Source: JBDTVS01 sp040007095 (GTDB taxonomy: Bacteria; Acidobacteriota; Vicinamibacteria; Vicinamibacterales; CAVVIG01). From it: 64,000 nucleotides of DNA. The stretch spans positions 16,234 to 80,233 of the forward strand of contig JBDTVS010000051.1 in NCBI GenBank assembly GCA_040007095.1, in the 5' to 3' direction. This document shows positions 8,808 to 18,425 of the stretch, piece after piece. The number at the start of each line of letters is the position of its first letter. The stretch's first letter is position 1. Position numbers and translations under genes: made by a program. The notes under the pieces were generated by a model, which worked only from the letters and a program-made list of their open reading frames with translations, did not search any database and had not been told where the DNA came from.

Positions 8808-9192
8808 CACGCATGACCTCTGGGCGAAAGGGTTTTTCGACATAGAAACGCACGTCAAGTCGGTCGGCTTCATCCCGCCGCGCGACCGATCCGTCGGTCG
8901 AGATAATCACCCGGACCATGTGCTGCCAGCGCTCGTGTCCGGCAATCTGCTGCAACAGTTCGATGCCCGTCATCACCGGCATGTTGATGTCGGTGAACAG
9001 CGCATCCACGTGCTGTTGCTTCAGAACGGCGAGCGCCTGCTGGCCGTCGGCCGCTTCGAAGATCTGTCCGATTGGCAGGCCGGTCAGCCCCGCCGCCCGC
9101 TTGATCATCGTCCGCATCATGGCCGAGTCGTCGACGATGAGGATGTTCAGCGCGGTGGGCGTCTCCGCATTCACGCTCGAGGGTTCAGTCAT
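8776..9192 (-). CDS. cheY: CheY-like response regulator
   Basis: This is a single receiver domain of 138 residues with about 15 extra N-terminal residues. The motifs are complete: NILIVDDSAMMRTMI, acceptor Asp in DALFTDINMPVMTG, Ser/Thr in VIISTDGS, and Lys in FYVEKPF. It lies between cheD and the CheX-like phosphatase, so it is probably the motor-binding or an adaptation CheY of this pathway. Two more CheY-like proteins are encoded at 27989 and 28901, so which one talks to the motor is open. Confidence 0.9.
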   Translation of the reverse strand: MTEPSSVNAETPTALNILIVDDSAMMRTMIKRAAGLTGLPIGQIFEAADGQQALAVLKQQHVDALFTDINMPVMTGIELLQQIAGHERWQHMVRVIISTDGSVARRDEADRLDVRFYVEKPFRPEVMRDVLSDLTVAR

Positions 9193-9202
9193 GGTGTCCG
9201 TC

Positions 9203-9748
9203 TCACAGTTGGTAAATCAGGTCCCGTCCCGAGGTCACGTCAATGGCTCCGTCGTGCAGGTGCAGCGCGACGCTACGTGGAATGGTCCCCCCGGTCACTT
9301 CGCCCTCGATCAGGAGGCCGTTGCGCCAGAGAATGTTGCGCGCCGCCAGCAGATTGCGTTTGCCGACGTTGAGCGAGCTGATCCCGCCAAGGTTGGCGAT
9401 TTCGGCCCCGCCGACGAGCCGGACCCGGCATCGCTTCTTGTCCAGACCGAGCGCATACGCCGCCTGGAAGAGCAGCGGCAGGCCGCTGTTGGCAAATGCC
9501 GCGGGCTGGGTTTTCGCCCGGTCGGGATTGATGGTCGAATCGGGCAGCAGGAAGTGCAGCAGCCCGCCGACCCCTGCCGATTGATCCCAGATGCACACGG
9601 CGATACAGCTTCCGAGGGCATGGGTGACGATCGTTTCCGACGCCGTCTTCGACACCGCGAACTCGCCGATGCCGACAATGCGCCGTGACGCGGCGCGTGC
9701 GGCGACCGCGTCAAGCACGCCACTCGGGGCCGCCGCCGGCACGCTCAC
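9203..9748 (-). CDS. cheD: Chemoreceptor glutamine deamidase CheD
   Basis: CheD deamidates receptor glutamines. The 181-residue product shows the catalytic Cys motif THALGSCIAVCIWD and the conserved LLHFLLPDS and VRLVGGAEIANLGG segments. I place the start at a GTG at 9748 that overlaps the cheR stop (GTGA) and has an AGGAG ribosome site six bases upstream; the longer ATG version adds 12 residues. Pairing of CheD with CheX-type phosphatases is common, since CheC/CheX and CheD often interact. Confidence 0.93.
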   Translation of the reverse strand: MSVPAAAPSGVLDAVAARAASRRIVGIGEFAVSKTASETIVTHALGSCIAVCIWDQSAGVGGLLHFLLPDSTINPDRAKTQPAAFANSGLPLLFQAAYALGLDKKRCRVRLVGGAEIANLGGISSLNVGKRNLLAARNILWRNGLLIEGEVTGGTIPRSVALHLHDGAIDVTSGRDLIYQL

Positions 9749-10584
9749 GGCGCGCTCCTGCGGTAGACCGCTGGGGCGACCCATTGCATCTTGTGGGTGA
9801 TGCCCGTCAGGCTCTCGGAGTGCGAGATGAACAGGTAGCCGCCCGGCGCCAGGTGCCGCTCGAGCATCGAGACGACGCGCTGCTGCACGGTCTTGTCGAA
9901 GTAGATCATGACGTTGCGGCAGAAGACGAAGTCGAACACCCGATCGAGGCGCTCCATCGCGATCAGGTTCAGCGCGCGATACTCGATCAGCCGGCGGACT
10001 TCCGGCACGACCCGGGCCAGTCCCTCCTGCGCTCCGAGACCTTTCTGGAAGTATTTGCGGAGCAGCGCCGACGGCACGCCCTGCACGCGATCGATCTTGT
10101 AGGTGCCCTGGCGGGCGACGGCCAGCGCTTTGGTGGACAGATCCGACGACAGCAGTCGGAAGCGTTCAATCCCCGCCTCGAGCATCGTGATCGAGATCGT
10201 CACCGGCTCTTCACCGCTCGAAGCGGCCGCGCACCACGCGTCGACGGTGCCGGCGCGCGCCAGCTTTTCGGCGAGGCGCGGCACGACCTGGTCGCGAAGG
10301 AACGCGAAGTGCTGCGGCTCGCGGAAGAAGCTGGTGTGATTGGTCGCGATCGCGTCGAGCAGGATGGTCAGCTCTTCGCCGGTCTTATCGTGGCCCAAGC
10401 GCGTCAGATACTCCTGGTAGCTCGACAAGCCGAGCTGGCGCAGCCGCTTCTGAAGCCGCGCCGCCACCAGCTCCCGCTTGCCTTCGTGCAACGTGATGCC
10501 GCTCTTTTCGTACACGAGCGCCACAATCGCCCGCAGCTCGCGATCCGTCAGAGTGGCGGTCGTGGTCGCCGTCATCGTCGGCAT
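9745..10584 (-). CDS. cheR: Chemotaxis protein methyltransferase CheR
   Basis: CheR methylates receptor glutamates using S-adenosylmethionine. The 279-residue product has the N-terminal helical domain and the SAM-binding domain: TNHTSFFREPQHFAFLRD, AWCAAASSGEEPVTISI (SAM motif), DRVFDFVFCRNVMIYFD, and GGYLFISHSESL near the end. Length is normal. It lies between cheW and cheD, and its stop overlaps the GTG start of cheD. Confidence 0.96.
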   Translation of the reverse strand: MPTMTATTTATLTDRELRAIVALVYEKSGITLHEGKRELVAARLQKRLRQLGLSSYQEYLTRLGHDKTGEELTILLDAIATNHTSFFREPQHFAFLRDQVVPRLAEKLARAGTVDAWCAAASSGEEPVTISITMLEAGIERFRLLSSDLSTKALAVARQGTYKIDRVQGVPSALLRKYFQKGLGAQEGLARVVPEVRRLIEYRALNLIAMERLDRVFDFVFCRNVMIYFDKTVQQRVVSMLERHLAPGGYLFISHSESLTGITHKMQWVAPAVYRRSAP

Positions 10585-10608
10585 GGAGTCCAGTCCCTTC
10601 GCGCCTGG

Positions 10609-11115
10609 TTAGAGCAGCGTCGCCGCGCCGCCGAAGATTCGATCGAGATCGAGCAGAAACTTGACGCGGCCCTTGATCTTCGCGACGCCCCGCATGAACT
10701 CGGTGTTGACGTGCTCGCCGAACTCGGGCGTCGCCTCGATCTCGTCCGACGTGATCGTCAGCACCTCCGACACCGCGTCCACCACCACGCCCACCATCAC
10801 CTTCGACGACCGGAGCGCCACTTCGATCACGATGATGCAGGTGCGCTCGCCGTAGTCCTGCGACGCGAAGCCGAACTTCAAGCGCAGATCCACCACGGGG
10901 ATGACCTTGCCGCGCAGGTTGATGACTCCCTTGACGTGCCGCGGCGCCTGCGGGACGGCGGTGATGTCCAGAATCTTGATGATCTCGCGCACCTTCAGCA
11001 CGGGCAGGCCGTACTCCTCGCCCGCGAGGGCGAACGTCAAATACTTCCCGGCCAACGACGTGGCCTCGCGCGTTGTCGACGTGTCGGGTTCCAGGGTCGC
11101 AATCGCTGCTGTCAT
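10609..11115 (-). CDS. cheW: Chemotaxis coupling protein CheW
   Basis: CheW links receptors to CheA. The 168-residue product contains one CheW domain (from about residue 25): KYLTFALAGEEYGLPVLKV, then VPQAPRHVKGVINLRGKVIP, the family's most conserved segment. The start is ambiguous: an ATG at 11145 overlaps the cheA stop (ATGA), but the ATG at 11115 has a GGAGG ribosome site six bases upstream and fits the domain, so I chose it. Confidence 0.94.
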   Translation of the reverse strand: MTAAIATLEPDTSTTREATSLAGKYLTFALAGEEYGLPVLKVREIIKILDITAVPQAPRHVKGVINLRGKVIPVVDLRLKFGFASQDYGERTCIIVIEVALRSSKVMVGVVVDAVSEVLTITSDEIEATPEFGEHVNTEFMRGVAKIKGRVKFLLDLDRIFGGAATLL

Positions 11116-11141
11116 GCCGTCCTCCAAGTTCCTTTCGATAC

Positions 11142-13307
11142 TCATGCGGCGCGCGAGCCTTCGCCGCGCGTGCGACCGACGATCCCGTGTGCGTCGAGAA
11201 TCAATCCGACCCGCCCATCGCCAAGAATCGCGGCGCCGGCGACGCCGCTCATCTGGCCGAACGCCTCGCCGAGCGACTTGATCACGACCTCCTGCTTGCC
11301 GAGAAGCCGATCGACCACCAGGCCCACCTGATGCCCGTCGTCCTCGATGACCACCACGGTCGCGCGGCAGGCGTCGGTCTCGCGTCCCTCGATGCCGAAG
11401 AGCTCCGCCAGCCACACCAGCGGGACGAGCTTGTCCCTGACCTGCAGCATGCAGGGACGTCCCTGCACCGTGTGGATCTGTTCGGGCACCGGACGCAGGG
11501 ATTCCCGGACTCCGAAGGTCGGCATCACGAAGCGCTCGGTGCCGACCCCGAGCAGCAGACCGTCCAGAATCGCGAGCGTCAGGGGCAACTTGATCAGAAA
11601 GGTGGTGCCCCGACCGATCGTGCTCTGAATTTCGATGCGCCCGCGCAACGCGTCGATGTTCCGGCGGACGACGTCCATGCCGACGCCGCGGCCGGAGATC
11701 TCGGTGATCTTCTCGGCGGTCGAGAAGCCGGGCCGGAAGATCAGTTGATGGATTTCAGAGGGGGTCAACGTGTCGTTCGGTCGGACCAGTCCCTGGCTCA
11801 CCGCTTTCGCGAGGATCCGCTCGGAATTGAGGCCCGCGCCGTCATCCTCGATGGCGATGACGATGTTGCCGCCCTGATGGTAGGCGCTGAGCGCCAGCCG
11901 TCCCTCTGGCCGCTTTCCCGACTTGGCGCGGCGCTCCGCGTCCTCGATCCCGTGGTCGACGCTGTTGCGCACCATGTGCATCAGCGGGTCGTTGATGTCC
12001 TCGACGACGCGCCGGTCGAGCTCCGTGTCCTCCCCGGACAGTACGAGATCGACCGACTTGCCAGACTTTTTCGAAAGGTCGCGGACCAGCCGTGCCATCT
12101 TCTGGAACGTCTGGCGGATGGGCACCATGCGCATCGACATTGCGTTCTTCTGTAGATCGCTGGTGATCCGCTTGAGCTGCGCCAGATTCCTGGTCAGTCG
12201 CTCGTCTGCGGCTTTGAGGAGCGCCGGATCCTCTTGCAGGATCGCTTGCGCAATGACCAGCTCTCCCACCATGTCCACGAGGTTGTCGAGCTTGCGGGTG
12301 TCGACCTTCACCGAGACCTGGCCGGCGATATCGTCCGCGCGACGGGATGGAGTGGGCTTCGGCGCGGAGTCGCTCGACGGCGCCGGTTCCACGGCGGACG
12401 CGGATTCCCGCGTCCACGGCTCGGCTTGCGCCTCCGCCGCGTTGCGAGCCACGGTGCCGACCGCTTTGTCGACGACAGCAGGGGGGACCGGTGTGTCGAC
12501 GGCCCGAGCGACCGCGCCGGTCCCGTTGACCAGCCCGTCCACCACGTCCATCAGCACGCGCCGCCTGGGCTCCAAATCCGTGCCGGGCCGGCCGTTCAGC
12601 CGACCCTGAATGTCATTGATCAGCGCCGTCAGCACGTCCACCGCTTCGAGGACCGCATCGGTCTCGGCGGGGCCGAGGGTGTGGCGTCCGGAGCGGCACA
12701 AATCGAGGAGGTTCTCGACCTTGTGGGCAAGCTCCTGCACCCTGGTCACGCCCAGCGCGCCGGCATTGCCCTTGACCGTGTGAAAGGGCCGGAAGATATC
12801 GTTCAGCAGCTTGGTGTCGCCGGGCGCCGCCTCGAGCTGAAGAACGCACGTCTCGATGGAGCTCAGGTGATCGAGCGCCTCGCCGACGAACATCGCCGCC
12901 AGCTCGGGGTCGCCCCGCAGCGCCGCGACGTCTTCGTCCACGCGCGACTGAGCGTTCGAGGTCTCCGCTGCGGGTGTCGGCACCGACGCTGCGGCTTCTT
13001 TACGAGCGGCCGGAGCCGGCGGAGCGGCCGGTCCGGGCGCCCGGTCGCCGTCAGGCGTCCACACGTTCCACGCCTCGGAAAATGCCACCAGGGCTCGTTC
13101 GAGATCACCAGCGTTGTTGGCGATGGCGACATCGCCAATCAGCGAGTCCAACGCTGGCGACCCCAGGCCGACCACCAGCGTGACCAGATCAGAGCTTCGG
13201 TTCGCGACGTCCAGCTTCCCGCCATCGCCGAGCGCGAGATCGCACAGGAGGCGATTCAGCGCCGAGTCGATGACCTCTCGAGACGAGGGCTCGGGTTGGT
13301 TGGCCAC
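11142..13307 (-). CDS. cheA: Chemotaxis histidine kinase CheA
   Basis: CheA autophosphorylates in response to receptors and passes phosphate to CheY and CheB. In the 721-residue product an unusual N-terminal stretch of roughly 100 residues precedes the histidine phosphotransfer domain, whose His is in FRPFHTVKGNAGALG. A Pro/Ala-rich linker follows, then the dimerisation helices (LDNLVDMVGELVIAQ), the ATPase (N-box HMVRNSVDHGIED, G1 EDDGAGL, G2 GRGVGMDVV) and a C-terminal CheW-like domain. It starts with GTG three bases after the receptor gene. No CheY-binding P2 domain is obvious. Confidence 0.96.
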   Translation of the reverse strand: MANQPEPSSREVIDSALNRLLCDLALGDGGKLDVANRSSDLVTLVVGLGSPALDSLIGDVAIANNAGDLERALVAFSEAWNVWTPDGDRAPGPAAPPAPAARKEAAASVPTPAAETSNAQSRVDEDVAALRGDPELAAMFVGEALDHLSSIETCVLQLEAAPGDTKLLNDIFRPFHTVKGNAGALGVTRVQELAHKVENLLDLCRSGRHTLGPAETDAVLEAVDVLTALINDIQGRLNGRPGTDLEPRRRVLMDVVDGLVNGTGAVARAVDTPVPPAVVDKAVGTVARNAAEAQAEPWTRESASAVEPAPSSDSAPKPTPSRRADDIAGQVSVKVDTRKLDNLVDMVGELVIAQAILQEDPALLKAADERLTRNLAQLKRITSDLQKNAMSMRMVPIRQTFQKMARLVRDLSKKSGKSVDLVLSGEDTELDRRVVEDINDPLMHMVRNSVDHGIEDAERRAKSGKRPEGRLALSAYHQGGNIVIAIEDDGAGLNSERILAKAVSQGLVRPNDTLTPSEIHQLIFRPGFSTAEKITEISGRGVGMDVVRRNIDALRGRIEIQSTIGRGTTFLIKLPLTLAILDGLLLGVGTERFVMPTFGVRESLRPVPEQIHTVQGRPCMLQVRDKLVPLVWLAELFGIEGRETDACRATVVVIEDDGHQVGLVVDRLLGKQEVVIKSLGEAFGQMSGVAGAAILGDGRVGLILDAHGIVGRTRGEGSRAA

Positions 13308-13310
13308 TGA

Positions 13311-14882
13311 TTAGAACCGCCCGTATGTGCCAGTATCGCCGAGCGGCAACTCTTCTTCGGCGCTGCGAGGCCTGGCCGTCATCTTCACGACCTTGGCGAG
13401 CGCCGAACGCGGCGCCCGCCGCGCCGCCACCTTCGCTGGTGCCGCGCTCGCCTGCCCGCCGACGAGGGTTTCGAGGCGCCGGACCACGGCCATCGCCGTC
13501 TCGGCTTGCGCGTTCAGCTCCTCGCTCGCCGCTGCGCTCTCTTCCGCCGTCGCCGCAGTTGTCTGCGTCACTTTCTCCATCTGCGCAATCGCCTGCGCCA
13601 CCTGATCGATGCCCTGCGTCTGCTGCTGGCTCGCCTCGCGCACCTCGTCGACGATCCCCCTGACCTTCGCCACGCTGTCGGTGATCGCCCCGATGGCGGT
13701 CGCGACTTCCGCGACGTTCCCCGCGCCCTCCTGCGACCTTAGAATCGACTCTTCAATCAGTCCTGCGGTGTCCTTCGCCGCCTGCGCCGAGCGCTGCGCC
13801 AGGTTGCGCACTTCGTCGGCCACCACCGCGAACCCCATCCCCGCCTCGCCGGCGCGCGCGGCTTCCACGGCCGCGTTCAGCGCCAGAATGTTGGTCTGGA
13901 ACGCAATCTCGTCGATCGTCTTGATGATCTTCGCCACCTTGCTGCTCGATTCCTTGATCGCCGCCATCGAGCCGACCATCTGGCCCAGCGCCGCGTTCGA
14001 ATCGGTCACCTGCCGCGTCACGTTGGTGACCAGCGCCGCCGCCTGCGTCGCGTTCTCCGCGTTCTTGCGCGTCATCGACGCCATCTCTTCCATCGACGCC
14101 GACGTCTCCTCGAGCGACGCCGCCTGCTCGGTCGCCCCCTGCGACAGCGACTGCGCCGAGCTCGAGACCTGCCCCGCGGCCGACACGACTTGTGTGGCTC
14201 CCTCGCTCAACTCGGAGAGTGACAACCGCAGGGCTTTTCCGGTGGAGCTGATGATCAGCGCCGCGAGCCCACCACTCACCGCAATGGCCAGGAGGAGACC
14301 GATCACGATCCCCAATTGGCCGGCGTCAACGGCAGCCGTGATGTTCTTGCTGAACACGTCGGCATTGGACGCGTTCAACTTGACCTCGGCGTCGACGGCC
14401 GCCACGTACTTCTCCAGCGAGGGCAGAAAACGGCTGCTCAGCATCGCTTCTGCATCGCTTCGCTGGTTCGCTCGGCTGAGAATCAACGACGCCTCGCGAG
14501 CCTCGCGCATGATCCCGCGCTCCTTTTGAATCGCGTCGAACAGCTCGCGGGCCCTGGGATCGTGAATCGTCGGCTCGTAGGTCTTGAGGATCTGGGTGGC
14601 TTGCTCGGTCAGCTCGTTGACCTTCTGATCAAGCGCCGCCTTCTCGGCTGCCTGGTCGGCCAGAATATGCTGCGTGGTGAGCGCGCGGTTGGTTTCCGCG
14701 TTCGTCGCCAGCTGCAGAATAGCCTGGACACCGGGGAGCGCATCGCCGGTAATGTCTTCCGCGCTCTTTTCGATCACCGCGAGCCGCGTATAGGCAAAGC
14801 CGCCGAGGCCTATCGCGACAGCCACTACGGCGGAGAACCCGAAGATCATGCGTTTGCCGATAGTCCAGTTCGCCATGCTCAT
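13311..14882 (-). CDS. Methyl-accepting chemotaxis protein
   Basis: This is a membrane chemoreceptor of 523 residues. TM1 is at about residues 11-33, followed by a helical periplasmic sensor (four-helix-bundle type, about 150 residues), TM2 near 195-215 and a cytoplasmic coiled coil. The signalling tip EIAFQTNILALNAAVEAARA is intact. No clear HAMP domain separates TM2 from the coiled coil. The C-terminal tail ends GDTGTYGRF; a terminal aromatic-x-x-Phe could be a weak CheR/CheD tether, though it is not the classical NWETF. The start (MSMANWTIGKR) was chosen because the 52 residues upstream are not membrane-like and precede an otherwise empty leader. Confidence 0.93.
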   Translation of the reverse strand: MSMANWTIGKRMIFGFSAVVAVAIGLGGFAYTRLAVIEKSAEDITGDALPGVQAILQLATNAETNRALTTQHILADQAAEKAALDQKVNELTEQATQILKTYEPTIHDPRARELFDAIQKERGIMREAREASLILSRANQRSDAEAMLSSRFLPSLEKYVAAVDAEVKLNASNADVFSKNITAAVDAGQLGIVIGLLLAIAVSGGLAALIISSTGKALRLSLSELSEGATQVVSAAGQVSSSAQSLSQGATEQAASLEETSASMEEMASMTRKNAENATQAAALVTNVTRQVTDSNAALGQMVGSMAAIKESSSKVAKIIKTIDEIAFQTNILALNAAVEAARAGEAGMGFAVVADEVRNLAQRSAQAAKDTAGLIEESILRSQEGAGNVAEVATAIGAITDSVAKVRGIVDEVREASQQQTQGIDQVAQAIAQMEKVTQTTAATAEESAAASEELNAQAETAMAVVRRLETLVGGQASAAPAKVAARRAPRSALAKVVKMTARPRSAEEELPLGDTGTYGRF

Positions 14883-15139
14883 ACTGTCGGCCTCATTCCT
14901 TGACGTTGCGATGGGTGAGTAGCGAAGCGGCGCCACAAGGCGATTGAGTGACGAGGCGCCAGACGGGACCGCGCGCCTTGGTTGCCCGGGGTCCGAGACT
15001 CGCCCCACGAGGAGACGGCAATCGACCGCAGGAATCATGTCTGTCGTGTCGTCTGGTAAACACCAAGGAAATCGTCAAGCTTCTCTCGGGACGGCCACGT
15101 CACCCACGTCATTTTCCTGTTGATGAATTCATGCGTTCA
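14883..15139. other. Leader between fliK and the chemoreceptor gene
   Basis: This stretch of about 257 bases separates fliK from the chemoreceptor gene, both on the minus strand. Open frames across it are not convincing. I searched by eye for a GG-N10-GC sigma-54 site and a FliA-type site and found none. It probably contains a promoter for the che operon, but I cannot place one. Confidence 0.4.
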
Positions 15140-16792
15140 CTAGAGTGTGATCTCGAAGGTGCTCGTGTCGCGCCGCGGACGCGGTCGCGGTTCCTGGTCC
15201 TGTTGGGACTGTTGCTGGCGGGCGTTGCCGCCCTTCGAGTCTCGCGATGGCTCCGCCGGTTCGTCGGACACGATCAGACGATCGAGGGTGAGCCCTTGTT
15301 CGGAGAGTCCATGGCGCAGCAGCGATTCGTTAGCGCCCAACCAAGCCCGCACCTCGGCCGAAGCGGCGCTGACATGGGCGGTGACGCCGCCGTCCTCGAC
15401 TCTCAGCGCGATGGTCACCTCGCCGAGATACTCCGGCTGCAGCGTGATGCGTGCGTCGCCGACACCGTTTCGCGATTGCAGCTGAATGGCCTGCACCATC
15501 TGCCGATGCAGACTCACCTCGTCAATGGCCGCGCTCCGATCGGCGATGCCCGACAGGAGCGTCGCCGCGGAGGCAGCACTGGTTCGATCCAGACTTGACA
15601 CGTGCTCAGCCGCCTGCCCGGTCTGCAAGAAAGCGTGATCGGTTTGAACGACGGCGCCCACGACGGCGGCGTCGAACGCCGGTGCCACGGGCGCGTCGAG
15701 CGCCTGCGCCACCAGCGCCTGGATGTCTTCGGCGCGTCCTCTGGAGTTGGGGGAGGAGTGTGCGGAATCCTGATCGGCCGGGTTCTGCGCTGTTCCGGTT
15801 TGTGCGCGGCCGGCCAACAACGCTGCCGCCAACCCGGACTGGCCATCGGCCAGGACGGTCGGTGAACCCGCGGCGCGATCGGTCGAAGCACGCAGGTTGT
15901 CGGTGATTCGACTGGATCCGGCCTGCGAGTTCGAAGAGAACGTGGTCGTGGCCGCGACGCCGTTCGCGGACTGACCGGCAGGACGCAGTCCCGGGGCGAG
16001 GGCCGCATCGGCGTACGCGGCGGGCACGCGGCCGACACGGCGCGGCGCGATCCTCGACTGTGTCGACCCTGGTTGATCGGTTGACGCGGATGAAACGTTC
16101 TGCGGATCCGTCGTATCTGTTTGAACGGCGGGCCCGGCGAACCGGTCGGTCGGCGCAAGTGAGGAGTCTGTCGGCGGCGCAGCACCGGCCCCCAATCCTG
16201 GCGGGACGCCGGCCGGAAGCGCGGGCGTGGACTGTCCACCGACCGGCGCGGCGATCGTCGATGCGCTCAATTGGTCGGCGTGATCTGTTTGAACGGCAGC
16301 CGCGCCATCCTGGCTGGCCGCTCCGGCAAGCGGCACGGCTGCCATTCCTGGAAAGAGGTCAGCGACCGGCCCCATCCGGGGCGCGTCGCTCGATCCGGTG
16401 GATTCGAGTGTGTCGGCCGCGGCGCCGGAACCGCCAGCGGTTTGTGACTGCGCGGCCGGCCCAAGCCCAAGGCTCCTCGGCTGATCCTGGACGGTCCACA
16501 ACCAGGCCGGCACGGCAACGTTGATGATCGTCGGATCGCCGGCATCGCGTGTCGACGGCACGGAGCTCCCGCCGGCATCTTCCAAAGCCTCCGTCCCGCG
16601 CTTTCGGCTCGCGAGTGAGACGGTGCGCCTGGACGTGTTCCCGACCACACCCGCCTCGTCGGCGCCCGAGATCTGCGCGATCACGCTCGCGAACGGATCG
16701 CCGGAGGCCGGACGTCTGGAAGGTGCGTTGCCACCACCCTTCACGGATGGCGGCAACGCGGCTGGCGGAATATTGGTGGGGTTGATAGTCAC
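15140..16792 (-). CDS. fliK: Flagellar hook-length control protein FliK
   Basis: FliK is the secreted ruler that ends hook growth and triggers the FlhB switch. The 550-residue product is mostly low-complexity Ala/Thr/Ser/Pro/Gln-rich sequence, as expected for FliK. It ends with the conserved domain (about 430-515): LHRQMVQAIQLQSRNGVGDA, ITLQPEYLGEVTIALRVEDG and VRAWLGANESLLRHGLSEQG. A GTG start lies about 15 bases after flgE. Neighbours flgD and flgE agree. Confidence 0.9.
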   Translation of the reverse strand: MTINPTNIPPAALPPSVKGGGNAPSRRPASGDPFASVIAQISGADEAGVVGNTSRRTVSLASRKRGTEALEDAGGSSVPSTRDAGDPTIINVAVPAWLWTVQDQPRSLGLGPAAQSQTAGGSGAAADTLESTGSSDAPRMGPVADLFPGMAAVPLAGAASQDGAAAVQTDHADQLSASTIAAPVGGQSTPALPAGVPPGLGAGAAPPTDSSLAPTDRFAGPAVQTDTTDPQNVSSASTDQPGSTQSRIAPRRVGRVPAAYADAALAPGLRPAGQSANGVAATTTFSSNSQAGSSRITDNLRASTDRAAGSPTVLADGQSGLAAALLAGRAQTGTAQNPADQDSAHSSPNSRGRAEDIQALVAQALDAPVAPAFDAAVVGAVVQTDHAFLQTGQAAEHVSSLDRTSAASAATLLSGIADRSAAIDEVSLHRQMVQAIQLQSRNGVGDARITLQPEYLGEVTIALRVEDGGVTAHVSAASAEVRAWLGANESLLRHGLSEQGLTLDRLIVSDEPAEPSRDSKGGNARQQQSQQDQEPRPRPRRDTSTFEITL

Positions 16793-16806
16793 GGGTCAGG
16801 CCTGTT

Positions 16807-18063
16807 TTACTGCTTGAGATTGAGCGTTTCCTGGAGCAGCTGGTCGGCGGTCGTGATGCTCTTCGAGTTCGCCTGGTATCCGCGTTGGGCGAGAATCATC
16901 TGGGTGAACTCTTTCGCCATGTCGACGTTCGACTGCTCGAGCGAACTGCCGATGAGCGTGCCTCGTCCGCCGGTCCCGGCCACTCCGACGTTCGCGATGC
17001 CGGCCGCCGCGCTCTCGCCGTAAGCGTTCGAGCCGAGCTTCATCAATCCCCCGGGATTGTTGAAGTTCGCGAGCGCGAGCTGACCGAGGATGACGGTCTG
17101 GCCGGCGCCAATCGTGGCGACAATTTGACCATCCGAATCGATGCTGATGCCGCTGACGGAACCCGCGGCGGCGCCGTTCTGCGTGAGCGAAGAGGTCTGC
17201 GACGGCGCAGAGAACCCGGTGAGGCTCGCCGCACCGTTGGCATCGATGAGGTCCCACGTCATGGCGGTCGCCGCCGCGCCGTCCTTCCAACCGGCGGCGG
17301 GGGCGGGAACGGCCACATCGGCCGCGGCCGCACCGTCGACCTGGTTGAGCAGGCCGGCCGCGGTAAAGGTCAGCGTTCCGGCTTTGAGCACCACGGGCGC
17401 AGCAGGCGATCCAACGACGTCCGCAGCCGGCACGGCGGCCGAGTAGTCCCATCCGCCCGCAGTCTTCGTGTAAGTCACGGTCACGACGTGCGCGGTCCCG
17501 AGCGAGTCGAAGATTTGCGGCGATACCGTGAAGGTCGCGCCGACCGCGGCGTTCGCGTCGAGGTTCGAGGCGGCGCCGAACTGCGTCGTCGCCTTCGGGG
17601 CGCGCAACACGCCGGGCGGGACCACGATGTTGGTCGGCTGGCCGGTGGTGATGATCCCGCCGGTCGCTGGATTGACCGCGGTGAAGCCCTGCACCGGTTG
17701 CCCGTCCGAGGTGATGAGCGTGCCGTCCGCATCCTGCGAGAAATCGCCGGCGCGCGTGTAGGACCGATTATCAGCGGCGCCGATCACGAAAAATCCGCTC
17801 CCCTGGATCGCGACGTTGGTCGGCACGCCGGTGTTCTCGATGCCGCCCTGCCGGAAGTTCGGCGTGATCGATCCGGTCGTCACGCCGAGGCCGATCTGCA
17901 TGGGATTGACACTCGAGCCGCCGACCGACTGGCTGACCAGATCCGAGAAGGTAACGTCGCTCTCCTTGAACGCAATCGTGTTGATGTTCGCGAGGTTGTT
18001 CCCGATGACGTCGAGTTTCTGCTGGTTGGCGCTCAAACCGGAGAGGCTGGTGGTAAAAGACAT
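16807..18063 (-). CDS. flgE: Flagellar hook protein FlgE
   Basis: FlgE is the subunit of the hook. The 418-residue product has the rod/hook N-terminal helix with NNLANINTIAFKESDVTFSD, the TGVPTNVAIQGSGFFVIG segment that follows in FlgE/FlgF/FlgG, a variable Ala/Gly-rich middle with the FlgE-type DSLGTAHVVTVTYTKT segment, and the C-terminal helix SNVDMAKEFTQMILAQRGYQ. An AAGGTGA-like ribosome site precedes the ATG. Confidence 0.96.
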   Translation of the reverse strand: MSFTTSLSGLSANQQKLDVIGNNLANINTIAFKESDVTFSDLVSQSVGGSSVNPMQIGLGVTTGSITPNFRQGGIENTGVPTNVAIQGSGFFVIGAADNRSYTRAGDFSQDADGTLITSDGQPVQGFTAVNPATGGIITTGQPTNIVVPPGVLRAPKATTQFGAASNLDANAAVGATFTVSPQIFDSLGTAHVVTVTYTKTAGGWDYSAAVPAADVVGSPAAPVVLKAGTLTFTAAGLLNQVDGAAAADVAVPAPAAGWKDGAAATAMTWDLIDANGAASLTGFSAPSQTSSLTQNGAAAGSVSGISIDSDGQIVATIGAGQTVILGQLALANFNNPGGLMKLGSNAYGESAAAGIANVGVAGTGGRGTLIGSSLEQSNVDMAKEFTQMILAQRGYQANSKSITTADQLLQETLNLKQ

Positions 18064-18106
18064 ATTCAGTTCACCTTTTCGTGTTTCAAAAGCTCGAGAC
18101 TGCGCC

Positions 18107-18415
18107 CTACGACTTGGTTGTTGCTGCGGACGATGCGGCCAGCTCCGTCGCAGCCTTCGCCTGACTGAAGAAGTCGGAAATGTTGGTGAGCGTCGTGTTC
18201 ATCTGCTGCATCTGCTCGAGCGTGCTGAATTGCGCCAGCTGCGCCAGCAGTGCGGAATCGTCCTGGGGCTGGGTCGGATCCTGGTTCTGCATCTTGGTGA
18301 TGAGCAGCTGCATGAACACGTCCTTGCCGAGGGTCGCGGACTTCGGTCCGGTCGTGTTCGACGAATTCAGTGCGGCGCTGATCGGGTCGGTCGCGGTCGT
18401 CGGGCTGATTGCCAT
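18107..18415 (-). CDS. flgD: Flagellar hook capping protein FlgD (short form)
   Basis: FlgD forms the cap on which hook subunits assemble. The 102-residue product holds only the conserved N-terminal region: LGKDVFMQLLITKMQNQDPT, then DSALLAQLAQFSTLEQMQ. The Ig-like and Tudor-like C-terminal domains of long FlgD proteins are missing. Short FlgD proteins of this type are known, and the neighbouring flgE fits. A GAGGAA ribosome site precedes the ATG. Confidence 0.9.
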   Translation of the reverse strand: MAISPTTATDPISAALNSSNTTGPKSATLGKDVFMQLLITKMQNQDPTQPQDDSALLAQLAQFSTLEQMQQMNTTLTNISDFFSQAKAATELAASSAATTKS

Positions 18416-18425
18416 TTCTTTTTCC

